DNA from: Vibrio hannami
Lineage (GTDB): Bacteria; Pseudomonadota; Gammaproteobacteria; Enterobacterales; Vibrionaceae
Reading direction: 5' to 3'
Assembly (NCBI RefSeq): GCF_029589055.1
Contig: NZ_JARQZP010000007.1
Span: 248,001-312,000, forward strand
DNA: 64,000 nt
Shown: positions 8,665 through 17,719 of the stretch, in pieces
Layout: every line of letters begins with the position of its first letter
Numbering within the stretch: position 1 is the first letter of the stretch
The notes under the pieces: model-generated
The model's input: the letters and a program-made list of their open reading frames with translations, nothing else
Database searches by the model: none
Told to the model about the DNA's origin: nothing
Program-made: the position numbers and the translations under genes

Positions 8665-9339
8665 TTATACGTTATTTGATGCTTCAGGTTGAATAACTTC
8701 AACGCTTTTGTAATTCAATAATGATACCAGCTCATCGACAAGCTTATCACTGACAGCAGACACGTTATCCGGTCCGCCCAGTTCAGATACCTGGACCATT
8801 TCCATACCCTGATAACCACATGGGTTAATACGAAGAAAAGGGGATAGATCCATATTAATGTTCAGTGCCAGACCGTGGAAAGAGCATCCTTTGCGGATAC
8901 GTAGCCCCAAAGAACATACCTTTCTTCCATCGACGTATACACCAGGGGCATCGGGTCTTGCTGCTGACTGGATATCAAATTCAGCTAAGGTTTTGATAAC
9001 CAAATTTTCTATGTGAGTAACGAGATCTCTTACGCCCAGATTCTTTCGTCTTAGGTTGATCAGGAAATATGCTACTAACTGACCAGGACCATGATAGGTA
9101 ACCTGACCACCTCTGTCGCTTTGAACAACAGGTATATCGCCAGTTGCCAGAAGGTGTTCTGCTTTTCCTGCCTGCCCTTGAGTAAAAACGGGGTTGTGTT
9201 CGACTAACCACACCTCATCAATCGTGTTGTCTGTACGTGTGTCAGTAAACTCATGCATAGCTCGCCATACAGGCTCGTAGTTTTGTAAGCCGAGATTCTT
9301 TACGATCAGTTTATCTGTTACGTCAGTCAAAGCGTTCAT
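8665..9339 (-). CDS. lipB: Octanoyl-ACP:protein octanoyltransferase
   Basis: A 224-residue enzyme that moves octanoate from acyl carrier protein onto lipoyl domains, the step before LipA. The signatures [16 protein letters not shown] and [21 protein letters not shown] are present, with the catalytic Lys in RKVCS and the catalytic Cys in NPCGYQ. The ATG at 9339 is preferred over the GTG one codon upstream. It lies between ybeD and lipA in the usual order. Confidence 0.96.
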   Translation of the reverse strand: MNALTDVTDKLIVKNLGLQNYEPVWRAMHEFTDTRTDNTIDEVWLVEHNPVFTQGQAGKAEHLLATGDIPVVQSDRGGQVTYHGPGQLVAYFLINLRRKNLGVRDLVTHIENLVIKTLAEFDIQSAARPDAPGVYVDGRKVCSLGLRIRKGCSFHGLALNINMDLSPFLRINPCGYQGMEMVQVSELGGPDNVSAVSDKLVDELVSLLNYKSVEVIQPEASNNV

Positions 9340-9492
9340 CACATGTTAATTAATAAAGTTATTTCATTATAAACTGCTTTGAAACACAGAACTATATTAA
9401 AGTTACAAGATTATAAAATTTATTTATAACTTTTGTTGGAATATTTGAATGGATGTTTGTTTTTTCGTGTTCAGATACAAATTCAGATACAA

Positions 9493-9518
9493 AAACAGCG
9501 GCTGATTTGCCGCTGTTT
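9493..9518 (-). terminator. Terminator after ybeD
   Basis: AAACAGCGGC and GCCGCTGTTT form a 10-bp stem. On the minus strand it runs into TTTTTG. It lies between ybeD and lipB, so lipB may have its own promoter in the 9340-9490 interval. Confidence 0.85.
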
Positions 9519-9547
9519 CTATGGGGTTTACTCCCGGGATCCGATGA

Positions 9548-9817
9548 TTACAGAACCATTCTTACGATTTCAATCTCACCCAGCTCTTTATAGAGCGTTT
9601 CTACCTGCTCAACAGAGGTAGCAGTGATAGTAACCGACACTGAATTGTATGTGCCTTTACCGCTTGGTTTTACCGATGGGCTGTAGTCACCAGGAGCGTG
9701 TTTCTGAATCACTTCCAGAACCAACTCAGGAAGTTCAGGTTTCGCATAACCCATAACCTTGTAGGTGAACTGACAAGGGAACTCTAAGAGATCTTTTAGT
9801 TTTGGCTGCTCTTGCAT
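9548..9817 (-). CDS. ybeD: DUF493 (YbeD) family protein
   Basis: An 89-residue cytoplasmic protein of the YbeD/DUF493 family, an ACT-like alpha/beta fold of unclear function. Recognised by [11 protein letters not shown] near the N-terminus and [13 protein letters not shown] in the middle, the expected length, and its constant place between dacA and lipB. Confidence 0.92.
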   Translation of the reverse strand: MQEQPKLKDLLEFPCQFTYKVMGYAKPELPELVLEVIQKHAPGDYSPSVKPSGKGTYNSVSVTITATSVEQVETLYKELGEIEIVRMVL

Positions 9818-9884
9818 GATTAACTCCGGATACTAAGTTGACCGCGAATATTACGCTCAATAGAAAAGGAACTCAAGTTAAACA

Positions 9885-9913
9885 AAAAGCGCGGGCCTTA
9901 ATCGCCCGCGCTT
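9885..9913 (-). terminator. Terminator after dacA
   Basis: AAGCGCGGGC pairs with GGCCCGCGCTT on the minus strand with a six-base loop, followed by TTTTG. It separates dacA from ybeD. Confidence 0.88.
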
Positions 9914-9939
9914 ACACTAGTCTTGAGTATACGGGTTAA

Positions 9940-11112
9940 TTAAAACCAGCTTTTAAATAGCAGAACGATGTAGTCGATAAGACGACTGAACAGGCTTCCT
10001 TGTTCAACATCTTCAAGTGCAAGAAGTGGGTACTCAGCAATATCTTCGCCATCAATTTGGTAGTACAGCGTACCAACAACGTCGCCTTGAGATATTGGTG
10101 CTCTTAGCTCTTTTTCAAGAACGAAGCTTGCTTTCAGGTTTTTAGCTTGTCCACGAGGAAGGGTTACGTACGTATCCTGCGCAACACCTAGAGCGACATT
10201 TTCTTGAGAACCCATCCAGATGCGCTCGTTTACGAAGGTTTCACCTGCTTTGTGTGGTGCTACTGTTTCAAAGAAACGGAAACCGTAGTTAAGAAGCTTT
10301 TTGCTTTCTGCTTTTCGGGCATTTTCATTTTTTGTGCCCATTACAACGGAAACTAGACGCATTTTGCCTTCAGTAGCAGAACTTACCAGGCTATAACCCG
10401 CTTTTGATGTATGACCGGTTTTGATGCCATCGACATTCATGCTTTTATCCCAAAGCAGACCGTTACGGTTGTATTGGGTAATACCGTTGTAAGTGAATTT
10501 TTTCTCAGAGTAGATAGCGTACTCTTCCGGTACATCGCGGATAAGAGCGCGACCTAGAAGAGCCATGTCATATGGTGTTGAGTACAGGTTCGGGTTATCC
10601 AGACCATGAACGTTAGCAAAGTGCGTATTTTTCATGCCAATAGAGTTAGCCCAGGCATTCATAAGGTCTACAAATGCATCTTCAGAGCCTGCGACGTGCT
10701 CAGCCATTGCCACACATGCATCGTTACCTGACTGAATAATGATACCGCGGTTCAGGTCTTCAACTTTTACCGTTGTGCCTACTTCGATAAACATCTTTGA
10801 CGAATCTGGGTAGTTTTTAGCCCATGCATTTTTACTGATGACAACGTCGTCTTGCAGAGAAATATTGCCTCTAGCCAGTTCCTGCCCGATAACGTAGCTG
10901 GTCATCATCTTGGTCAGGCTTGCTGGTGAAAGCTTGGTGTCTTTCTCTTTTTCTGCCAGCACCTTGCCAGAATTGTAGTCGATCAGAACATAACCTTTTG
11001 CAGCAATGTCTGGTGCATCAGGAACAACAATCGGAGCTGAGTGTGCAACAGTCGCACCCAGCAGCGTTGTAGAAACTAGTAAAGATTTAAGTAGGTTTTT
11101 TGAATTAATCAT
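9940..11112 (-). CDS. dacA: D-alanyl-D-alanine carboxypeptidase (PBP5 type)
   Basis: A 390-residue low-molecular-weight penicillin-binding protein that trims the terminal D-Ala from peptidoglycan stem peptides in the periplasm. A signal peptide ends around AHSA (residue 26). The active-site motifs are S65-LTK68, S128-GN130 and K231-TG233. The C-terminus, LFSRLIDYIVLLFKSWF, is an amphipathic membrane anchor as in PBP5 and PBP6. It follows rlpA on the same strand, in the usual elongation-linked cluster. Confidence 0.96.
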   Translation of the reverse strand: MINSKNLLKSLLVSTTLLGATVAHSAPIVVPDAPDIAAKGYVLIDYNSGKVLAEKEKDTKLSPASLTKMMTSYVIGQELARGNISLQDDVVISKNAWAKNYPDSSKMFIEVGTTVKVEDLNRGIIIQSGNDACVAMAEHVAGSEDAFVDLMNAWANSIGMKNTHFANVHGLDNPNLYSTPYDMALLGRALIRDVPEEYAIYSEKKFTYNGITQYNRNGLLWDKSMNVDGIKTGHTSKAGYSLVSSATEGKMRLVSVVMGTKNENARKAESKKLLNYGFRFFETVAPHKAGETFVNERIWMGSQENVALGVAQDTYVTLPRGQAKNLKASFVLEKELRAPISQGDVVGTLYYQIDGEDIAEYPLLALEDVEQGSLFSRLIDYIVLLFKSWF

Positions 11113-11236
11113 TGTTAGTTTGAACGTCTATGCCAATTTGTTTTGCATCTTAGCAGAATCCTTCTGCTAAGTTCGAATTCTCAATTGCTGCCACTATGAC
11201 AAAAAATGCCCTTGTACGCTAGCTATGAAGTTATTT

Positions 11237-11998
11237 TTACTGAGTTATCTTCTTAATAAATGCGCCCGAATATCCGCCTTGTTTCACCTTCTCAAGCGTT
11301 TTTTCCGAATGCATGAAATCATTGAAAGGGCCAATCATTGCGCGATATTTTCCATTTCTGTGTTCGATGAATGTTTCGACAGAAAACTGCTCAGATAGTT
11401 CGCTTGCCAGAGATTTTGTTCTGTCTTCATGAGTTGAAGCGGCTACCTGAATAGCATATTGAGTGTCTGCTCCTGGGTTCGCCACACTAATATGCTCAAT
11501 CTGAACATTAGCTGTTCCCGTCTTTATCACATCCAGTTTGAAGGCAGCTGCGTAGCTTAAGTCTATTATACGGCCTTCATGAAATGGGCCCCGATCATTA
11601 ATTCTGACTACGGTTTCTTTGCCATTATCAAGGTTGGTAACCTTGACGTAGCTTGGAATCGGTAGTGTTTTATGTGCAGCTGACATGGAGTACATATCAT
11701 AAATTTCTCCATTTGATGTCAGGTGCCCATGAAACTTCTTGCCATACCAGGACGCAATCCCTTTTTGAGTGAAGTCTTTCGGATCCTTAATGATTTCGTA
11801 GGATTTCCCGCGAAGCGAGTAATTTCTATTACCCCCTCGACTGTACGGTTCATATTTAGGATGTGCGTCTTCAATATGATCGACAGAAAGCGGCTTTTCC
11901 GGGGCGACGTCATCGGAAATAGAGTACCTGCCAGAGCTGGAACAGCCTGCCAGAACAAGTAGGTATAACAATGTAATGACTGATTGTTTGAAGCTCAT
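11237..11998 (-). CDS. rlpA: Septal-ring lytic transglycosylase RlpA
   Basis: A 253-residue lipoprotein with lipobox LAGC (Cys about residue 19). It has a double-psi beta-barrel (GIASWYGKKFHGHLTSNG, INDRGPFHEGRIIDLSYAAA) and a C-terminal SPOR domain (from about YAIQVAAS) that binds denuded glycan at the septum. RlpA of some species cleaves such glycan strands. The start codon overlaps the rodA stop (TAATG), indicating translational coupling. It is shorter than E. coli RlpA (about 360 residues) because the linker between the domains is short. Confidence 0.94.
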   Translation of the reverse strand: MSFKQSVITLLYLLVLAGCSSSGRYSISDDVAPEKPLSVDHIEDAHPKYEPYSRGGNRNYSLRGKSYEIIKDPKDFTQKGIASWYGKKFHGHLTSNGEIYDMYSMSAAHKTLPIPSYVKVTNLDNGKETVVRINDRGPFHEGRIIDLSYAAAFKLDVIKTGTANVQIEHISVANPGADTQYAIQVAASTHEDRTKSLASELSEQFSVETFIEHRNGKYRAMIGPFNDFMHSEKTLEKVKQGGYSGAFIKKITQ

Positions 11999-13119
11999 TA
12001 TGTTGCCTTTGAAAGCATTTTCCGGTGAGTGTGTATAGACATTAGTATTCCAAATCCAGCCATTAGTGTCACCATTGATGTGCCACCATAGCTGATTAGT
12101 GGTAGTGGTACGCCAACAACGGGTAGGATTCCACTGACCATACCTATATTCACAAAAATATAAACGAAAAAGCTCAGTACAATACTGCCTGCCATCATCC
12201 TTCCGAACGCAGTTTGGGCGTTACTGGCGAGATATAGGCCTCTGCCAATAACAAACAGATACAGAGTTAGCAGCATTAAGATGCCAAGCATACCCCATTC
12301 TTCTGCGATTACTGCAAAGATAAAGTCAGTATGTCTTTCAGGCAGGAACTCAAGCTGAGACTGAGTGCCCTGTAGCCAACCTTTACCGGTTATACCCCCA
12401 GAGCCAATCGCTATCTTGCTCTGGATAATATGATATCCGGCACCTAATGGATCAGATTCAGGGTCAAACAAGGTTCTGACCCGCACTTTCTGGTACTCAC
12501 GCATCAGGAAGAACCACAAAATTGGGATAAATCCACCAATTGCAACGGCGGCTGCGAAAATAATTCTCCAGCTAATACCCGCCAGGAATATAACAAAGAT
12601 ACCTGATGCAGCGATAAGAATTGATGTACCCAGGTCAGGTTGTTTTGCGATTAGTATTGTTGGCAGACAGACCAGTATTAACGATACGGCCAAAGTTCGG
12701 AACGTTGGAGGTAGTGACTTTTTGCCAATATATCGCGCTACCATGAGTGGAACGGCGAGCTTTAGTAGCTCAGATGGCTGAAAGCGAACAAAACCAAGGT
12801 TCAGCCAACGCTGAGCGCCTTTGGACGCTTCTCCGAAGAACAACACGCCAAACAATAACGCGACACCAGCGACAAAAAGTATAGGAGCTAACGCTTCATA
12901 GGTGCGAGGTGAAATTTGCGCCAAAACGACCATTACTCCTAGCGAAAGCAACATACGCAGAGCCTGACGATCCATCATTGCCATACTTTGCCCGCTGGCA
13001 CTGTACATGACCAGCAGACCAAAGATCATAATCAGAATAATCCCGATTAGTAAGGGCAGGTCGATATGAAGACGCTCAAATAAGATTCGGCTTTTACCTG
13101 TGGAGGGATCTACTTTCAC
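11998..13119 (-). CDS. rodA: Rod-shape peptidoglycan polymerase RodA (SEDS)
   Basis: A 373-residue SEDS glycosyltransferase with about ten membrane helices that polymerises lipid II for sidewall growth with PBP2. Typical segments are [30 protein letters not shown] and [12 protein letters not shown]. It starts at a GTG that overlaps the mrdA stop as GTGA, so the two are coupled. The alternative is FtsW, but the neighbouring mrdA, rlpA and dacA genes fix it as RodA. Confidence 0.97.
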   Translation of the reverse strand: MKVDPSTGKSRILFERLHIDLPLLIGIILIMIFGLLVMYSASGQSMAMMDRQALRMLLSLGVMVVLAQISPRTYEALAPILFVAGVALLFGVLFFGEASKGAQRWLNLGFVRFQPSELLKLAVPLMVARYIGKKSLPPTFRTLAVSLILVCLPTILIAKQPDLGTSILIAASGIFVIFLAGISWRIIFAAAVAIGGFIPILWFFLMREYQKVRVRTLFDPESDPLGAGYHIIQSKIAIGSGGITGKGWLQGTQSQLEFLPERHTDFIFAVIAEEWGMLGILMLLTLYLFVIGRGLYLASNAQTAFGRMMAGSIVLSFFVYIFVNIGMVSGILPVVGVPLPLISYGGTSMVTLMAGFGILMSIHTHRKMLSKAT

Positions 13120-15005
13120 TTTTTCTCAGCCTCTTCTTTTTCACCTAATAATACGTAATCAAATATCCTTCTAACGACAGGAGCTCCGTTCGTTGAACCA
13201 CCGCCGGCGTTCTCTAGTACTACAGTCGCGACTACTTTTGGCTCTTCAAGAGGAGCAAACCCGGTGAATAGCGCATGGTCACGTAGGTTTTCTGCAATTT
13301 CGTCTGCGTTGTACTCTTCGTCTTCTTTCAGGCCAAATACCTGAGCGGTTCCTGACTTACCACCACTCTTATATTTCGCTCCCTGGAAGGCTCTGCGTGC
13401 AGTTCCTTTCTTACCGTGGTTTACCAGATACATGCCTTCAATCGACATATCCCAGTACTTTTCAGTAACGCCGGTAATTGGTGGGTATAGTTCCGGCGGT
13501 ACTATTGTTTCTACTTCGGTTTCTTTCGATGTATCGATTGTAGATCGAAGTAGATGAGGAGCCATAACCTCACCTCGGTGTATTAGTACAGACGTTGCTT
13601 TTGCTATTTGCATTGGTGTTGCTGTCCAGTACCCCTGACCGATGCCTACCGGAATGGTATCACCCTGATACCATGGAGTTCTGTGTCGTTCCATTTTCCA
13701 TTCACGTGTAGGCATATTTGCTTTGCTTTCTTCGTGAATATCGATACCTGTATAATCACCAAACCCAAACATCATCATCCAGCGGGATAGCCTGTCGATG
13801 CCCATGTCATAAGCGACCTGATAGAAGAACGTATCCACAGATTCTTCAATGGATTGAATAATATTGACTCTACCGTGCCCCCATCTTAACCAGTCCCTGA
13901 AAGGTTTGGTTTTTGAGTTAGGGATTTTCCAGTACCCAGGGTCATTACGGGTTGTGTATGGTGTTACGACCTCTTCCTGAAGTGCTGCCACGGCAATAAA
14001 TGGCTTAACAGTTGATGCAGGAGGGTAAATGCCAAGCGTAGTACGGTTTACCAGCGGTCGATTTTTATCGTTAAGCAGCTTTCGATAATCAGGCCCGGAG
14101 ATGCCATGAACAAAGGCATTAGGGTCGTAGCTAGGGCTGGAAACCATAGCAAGCACACCATTATCGGAAGGATCCAGGACAACAGCAGAGCCTCTGCGCC
14201 CGTCAAGCAGTTGGTACACATATAGTTGTAACTCAATGTCCAGATTGAGAACAATGTCTTCACCGGGTACGGGAGGAATATATTTAAGCGTCCTGATGAT
14301 CCGGCCACGGCTGTTTACTTCAACTTCCTGATAGCCCGGCGTGCCATGCAGAGTATCTTCGTAATAACGCTCTATACCTAGTTTGCCAATATCGTGAGTT
14401 GCCTGATAATCTGCCTCTTTATCTTCACGGATGAGTCTTTGAATATCTCTGTCATTAATGCGAGATACATAGCCTAAAACATGAGTAAGTGCGGAACCAT
14501 AAGGGTAGTGTCGTTTTAGTTTTGCGGTAACCTCAACACCAGGAAAACGGTACTGATGGACAGAAAATATGGCTACTTGTTCTTCAGTCAGTTGTGTTAA
14601 CAGAGGGACAGATTTAAAACGACGCGTTCTTTTTCGTTCTTTATGAAAAGACTCGACTCGATCAGGAGAAATTTCCAGAATTTCCTGAAGATGAGCGATA
14701 GTCTCATCGATGTTTTTGATCTTTTCAGGTATCAGCTCAAGACTAAATACCGGTCGGTTTTCTGCCAGTATTTTACCGTTACGGTCATAGATTAGTCCCC
14801 GGTTAGGTGCGATCGGTACGACCTTAATCCGGTTGTCGTTAGAACGAGTTTTATAGTCCTGATATTGATTAACCTGGATATTGTACAGGTTGGTGATCAA
14901 TACGCCGACTAAAAAAACAATACCGATAAATGAGACGATGGCTCTGTTGCGGAACAGAGACATCTCCGCATTGTGATCCCTAATGTGCGTGCGTCTTCGT
15001 CTCAT
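13116..15005 (-). CDS. mrdA: Penicillin-binding protein 2 (elongasome transpeptidase)
   Basis: A 629-residue class B PBP that cross-links sidewall peptidoglycan in the Rod complex. One N-terminal membrane helix spans about residues 22-42. The non-catalytic pedestal follows, with [15 protein letters not shown]. The transpeptidase domain has S331-TVK334, S389-VD391 and KSGTAQ near 549. It begins 6 bases after the rlmH stop and overlaps rodA, so rlmH-mrdA-rodA-rlpA form one transcription unit. Confidence 0.97.
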   Translation of the reverse strand: MRRRRTHIRDHNAEMSLFRNRAIVSFIGIVFLVGVLITNLYNIQVNQYQDYKTRSNDNRIKVVPIAPNRGLIYDRNGKILAENRPVFSLELIPEKIKNIDETIAHLQEILEISPDRVESFHKERKRTRRFKSVPLLTQLTEEQVAIFSVHQYRFPGVEVTAKLKRHYPYGSALTHVLGYVSRINDRDIQRLIREDKEADYQATHDIGKLGIERYYEDTLHGTPGYQEVEVNSRGRIIRTLKYIPPVPGEDIVLNLDIELQLYVYQLLDGRRGSAVVLDPSDNGVLAMVSSPSYDPNAFVHGISGPDYRKLLNDKNRPLVNRTTLGIYPPASTVKPFIAVAALQEEVVTPYTTRNDPGYWKIPNSKTKPFRDWLRWGHGRVNIIQSIEESVDTFFYQVAYDMGIDRLSRWMMMFGFGDYTGIDIHEESKANMPTREWKMERHRTPWYQGDTIPVGIGQGYWTATPMQIAKATSVLIHRGEVMAPHLLRSTIDTSKETEVETIVPPELYPPITGVTEKYWDMSIEGMYLVNHGKKGTARRAFQGAKYKSGGKSGTAQVFGLKEDEEYNADEIAENLRDHALFTGFAPLEEPKVVATVVLENAGGGSTNGAPVVRRIFDYVLLGEKEEAEKK

Positions 15006-15011
15006 TCCTGA

Positions 15012-15482
15012 CTATTCTCGGTGGTACGGATGATTGGTTGTGATGCTCCAGGCGCGATAAAGGCTTTCCGCCATTACAATACGTACAAGCGGGTGTGGCA
15101 TAGTTAATGGTGACAGTGACCAGCTTTGGTCCGCTGCAGCCTTACAGGCGGGAGCTAGCCCTTCAGGACCACCAATGAGTATGGAAACGTCTCTACCATC
15201 CAATTTCCAACTTTCGAGTTGTTGCGCAAGCTGTGGTGTATCCCAGCGCTTACCGGGGATATCCAGAGTGACAATGCGATTGCCTTTTGGAATGGCTGCT
15301 AACATCTGTTCGCCTTCTTTTTGCAGAATACGAGCAATATCAGCATTTTTTCCACGCTTTCCTGCCTGGATCTCTACCAGATCCAGTGGCATATCATGAG
15401 GGAAGCGACGTTTGTACTCCTGAAAACCTTCTTCAACCCATTTGGGCATTTTGGTTCCGACGGCAATAAGCTGGATCTTCAA
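15012..15482 (-). CDS. rlmH: 23S rRNA pseudouridine-1915 N3-methyltransferase
   Basis: A 156-residue SPOUT methyltransferase that modifies the pseudouridine at position 1915 of 23S rRNA in assembled ribosomes. The trefoil-knot SAM site [14 protein letters not shown] and the C-terminal [20 protein letters not shown] are diagnostic. Only three bases separate it from rsfS, as in most gammaproteobacteria. Confidence 0.97.
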   Translation of the reverse strand: MKIQLIAVGTKMPKWVEEGFQEYKRRFPHDMPLDLVEIQAGKRGKNADIARILQKEGEQMLAAIPKGNRIVTLDIPGKRWDTPQLAQQLESWKLDGRDVSILIGGPEGLAPACKAAADQSWSLSPLTMPHPLVRIVMAESLYRAWSITTNHPYHRE

Positions 15483-15485
15483 CCT

Positions 15486-15803
15486 TTAGCTCCACAATTT
15501 TTCTAGTTGGTAAAGCTCTCGTTGCTCTTCCTGCATAACATGAACCATCACGCTGCCCATATCCAGAACAACCCATTCGCCTTCATTTTCACCATCGATT
15601 CCGTATGGGGTCATACCGGCGTTCTTGGCTTCAGATGCTACATTATCGGCGATGGAAGTAACGTGGCGCTTTGACGTGCCAGTGCAAATAACCATGTAGT
15701 CGGTTACGCTAGATTTATCAATAACATTAAGAGTAACGATGTCTTCTGCTTTCATATCGTCAGCTTTGTCGACAAGAAAGTCCTTTAGTTCTTCCAGTTG
15801 CAA
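15486..15803 (-). CDS. rsfS: Ribosomal silencing factor RsfS
   Basis: A 105-residue protein that binds ribosomal protein uL14 and blocks subunit joining when nutrients are scarce. Recognised by DIVTLNVIDKSSVTDYMVICTGTS and the C-terminal WVVLDMGSVMVHVM. It sits directly before rlmH, its usual partner. Confidence 0.96.
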   Translation of the reverse strand: MQLEELKDFLVDKADDMKAEDIVTLNVIDKSSVTDYMVICTGTSKRHVTSIADNVASEAKNAGMTPYGIDGENEGEWVVLDMGSVMVHVMQEEQRELYQLEKLWS

Positions 15804-15848
15804 TGTTTTACCTCGGTATCTTTTTCGTTTTTTTACTGGGTAATTATA

Positions 15849-16886
15849 TCACCCTTTGTCCACCGTTAGCGGCAGCAGGCTATCAGGTGAACATAACTCA
15901 ATCGAAAGGCGGTTGATATCCAGCCACCCTGAGTTTTCATATTGAGTTTTGGTTTGTATTTCTAGTTTAGTGAGTAATTTATAGCTGTCTGTCAGGTTTT
16001 TGTACGATAGTCGATTCAACGCTGCGTTATATAGTGATCGCTTACTCTGCCAGATTCTGTATTTATCAAATAACATTCCCGGATTGGCTAACTTCTGGCT
16101 CTCTTGCTTTAACTGAAGGAGCAACTGAATCTCTTTTTGTAGCGTTCTGAGAAGGATTATCAGTTCAACGCCTTCCGCCTCTAACTGACGCAATATCCTA
16201 AGTGCTCGATTTGGTTTCCCTGCAAGCACCGCATCCATCCAGTGAAATGGAGTAAAGTGATTGTGTCTGCTTAGTGACTCTTCGATACGTACTAGGGTTA
16301 ATACGCCGTCAGGATATAAAAGGGCTAGCTTTTCTAACCCTTGAGAAAGAGCCAAAAGATTACCTTCATGCCACTGAGCGAGCATTTGCAGGGCTTCTGG
16401 ATCGGGTTTTAACCCAAGCTTGAAGCACCTTGACTGAATAAAGCCTGGAAGCCGCTGAATGTCCGGAGTCAGGCAGCTAACCCAAATGCCTTTTTGATTG
16501 AAGGTTTTAAACCATTTCGCATTTTCTTGCTGCTTGGTGAGTTTGCTACCGGTAAGCAGTAGAATGATGTCCTCGTTCAGGTATTCGCTAAGAGCGACAA
16601 GCTCTTTGCTTGCTCCCGCGTTAATGCCTGATTCTGGAATTTCCAGCTCAATAACTTTTTTGGAGGAGAACAGGCTCATTGCCTGACAGCAGTCGTAAAC
16701 CTCATTCCAGTTGATACTACTGTCGACAACGAACTGATGTTTTTCATCAAATCCTGCTTTTGTAGCGGCAGCAAAAATTTGATCGCGGCTTTCTAGTAGT
16801 AGTAAGGGTTCGTTACCGAAAACCAGATAGATACCACTTAGGTTACGAGACAGATTATCTGCAAGTTTGTCTGCGAAAATACGCAT
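15849..16886 (-). CDS. holA: DNA polymerase III delta subunit
   Basis: A 345-residue clamp-loader subunit that opens the beta sliding clamp. The N-terminal segment YLVFGNEPLLLLES and the long alpha-helical C-terminus are typical, and the length matches E. coli HolA (343). It overlaps the stop of lptE as TAATG. Confidence 0.95.
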   Translation of the reverse strand: MRIFADKLADNLSRNLSGIYLVFGNEPLLLLESRDQIFAAATKAGFDEKHQFVVDSSINWNEVYDCCQAMSLFSSKKVIELEIPESGINAGASKELVALSEYLNEDIILLLTGSKLTKQQENAKWFKTFNQKGIWVSCLTPDIQRLPGFIQSRCFKLGLKPDPEALQMLAQWHEGNLLALSQGLEKLALLYPDGVLTLVRIEESLSRHNHFTPFHWMDAVLAGKPNRALRILRQLEAEGVELIILLRTLQKEIQLLLQLKQESQKLANPGMLFDKYRIWQSKRSLYNAALNRLSYKNLTDSYKLLTKLEIQTKTQYENSGWLDINRLSIELCSPDSLLPLTVDKG

Positions 16887-17470
16887 TAATTCAATGTTTC
16901 TTGTTCGCTTGTTTTAGACTCTGATAACTCGTCAAACTCTTCCGCAGTCAGTTCGTTATGTTCAAGCTGATATTTTAGGCGAGCCATCTGACGAATGATC
17001 TGAATCGCCGATTGTTCAACCATCTCTTGCTCTAGCATCTCTTCTTCCACCGATTTTGCCAGTGCGGTTTGCGGGTTAGTTAAGTATGTACGATAGGCTG
17101 TGGTTGTGAATGTTTTTGTACCAATCTCTGGAATGGTTACGCGATAGCTTGCAGAGTAAGTTAGCTCTTTTTCTGCAGCCTGACCGTTCTGATACAACGA
17201 AATGGTTCTTTCACCTAGCGAACCACTCATTAGGTGTATATTTGATACGTTTTCAGCTGGAGTGACAGTGGTTATACCGTTAAGACGTAGTTGATTTTTT
17301 ACAGCCCTTGTTAAGCTACTGTATTGGTCGTAACTGGTCATTGATATATCTGAAATTTCTTCCGGTAGCTGGTAACTGCCACGGAAATGAAAACCACAGG
17401 CAGACAGAGTGCCTGCCAGCAGTAAAACAATGGATAGCTTTGTCGGGAATGCTGATAACAGTGATTTCAC
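16886..17470 (-). CDS. lptE: LPS-assembly lipoprotein LptE
   Basis: A 194-residue outer-membrane lipoprotein that plugs LptD in the LPS export machine. Signal peptide with lipobox LSAC, followed by GFHFRGSYQLPEE, the conserved LptE start of the mature protein. It lies between leuS and holA, as in E. coli. Confidence 0.95.
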   Translation of the reverse strand: MKSLLSAFPTKLSIVLLLAGTLSACGFHFRGSYQLPEEISDISMTSYDQYSSLTRAVKNQLRLNGITTVTPAENVSNIHLMSGSLGERTISLYQNGQAAEKELTYSASYRVTIPEIGTKTFTTTAYRTYLTNPQTALAKSVEEEMLEQEMVEQSAIQIIRQMARLKYQLEHNELTAEEFDELSESKTSEQETLN

Positions 17471-17554
17471 AAAATGCTCTCTATTTTGTTTATTTATATT
17501 TAGCTAATATCAGTGGCGTTATACGTAGTGTTTATTCACCAGTGTGGTTATGCC

Positions 17555-17598
17555 GGAACAAACATACAAGGACATGGATGTCCTTGTTTAAGCGTACA
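17555..17598. repeat. Palindrome family P3, copy 1
   Basis: A 44-bp element built on ACAAGGACATGGATGTCCTTGT, flanked by GGAACA and TTTAAGCG. The copy at 43004-43047 (opposite strand) is identical at about 40 of 44 positions and has the paired change GGACAT/ATGTCC to GGGCAT/ATGCCC. A partial second copy (ACATGGATGTCTTGAGCGG) follows at once. Confidence 0.75.
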
Positions 17599-17673
17599 TG
17601 GATGTCTTGAGCGGTTTGTGGAGGTATATCCACATTGGTGCTCGAAGCCATCACACTGATCTTAGATAAATAT

Positions 17674-17699
17674 AAACAGGGTGAATGCTCACCCTGTTT
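17674..17699 (-). terminator. Hairpin downstream of leuS
   Basis: AAACAGGGTGA and TCACCCTGTTT form an 11-bp stem with a four-base loop. It lies 20 bases after the leuS stop; the trailing T-run is short. Confidence 0.75.
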
Positions 17700-17719
17700 A
17701 AAGACATTTTATAGCGAAA

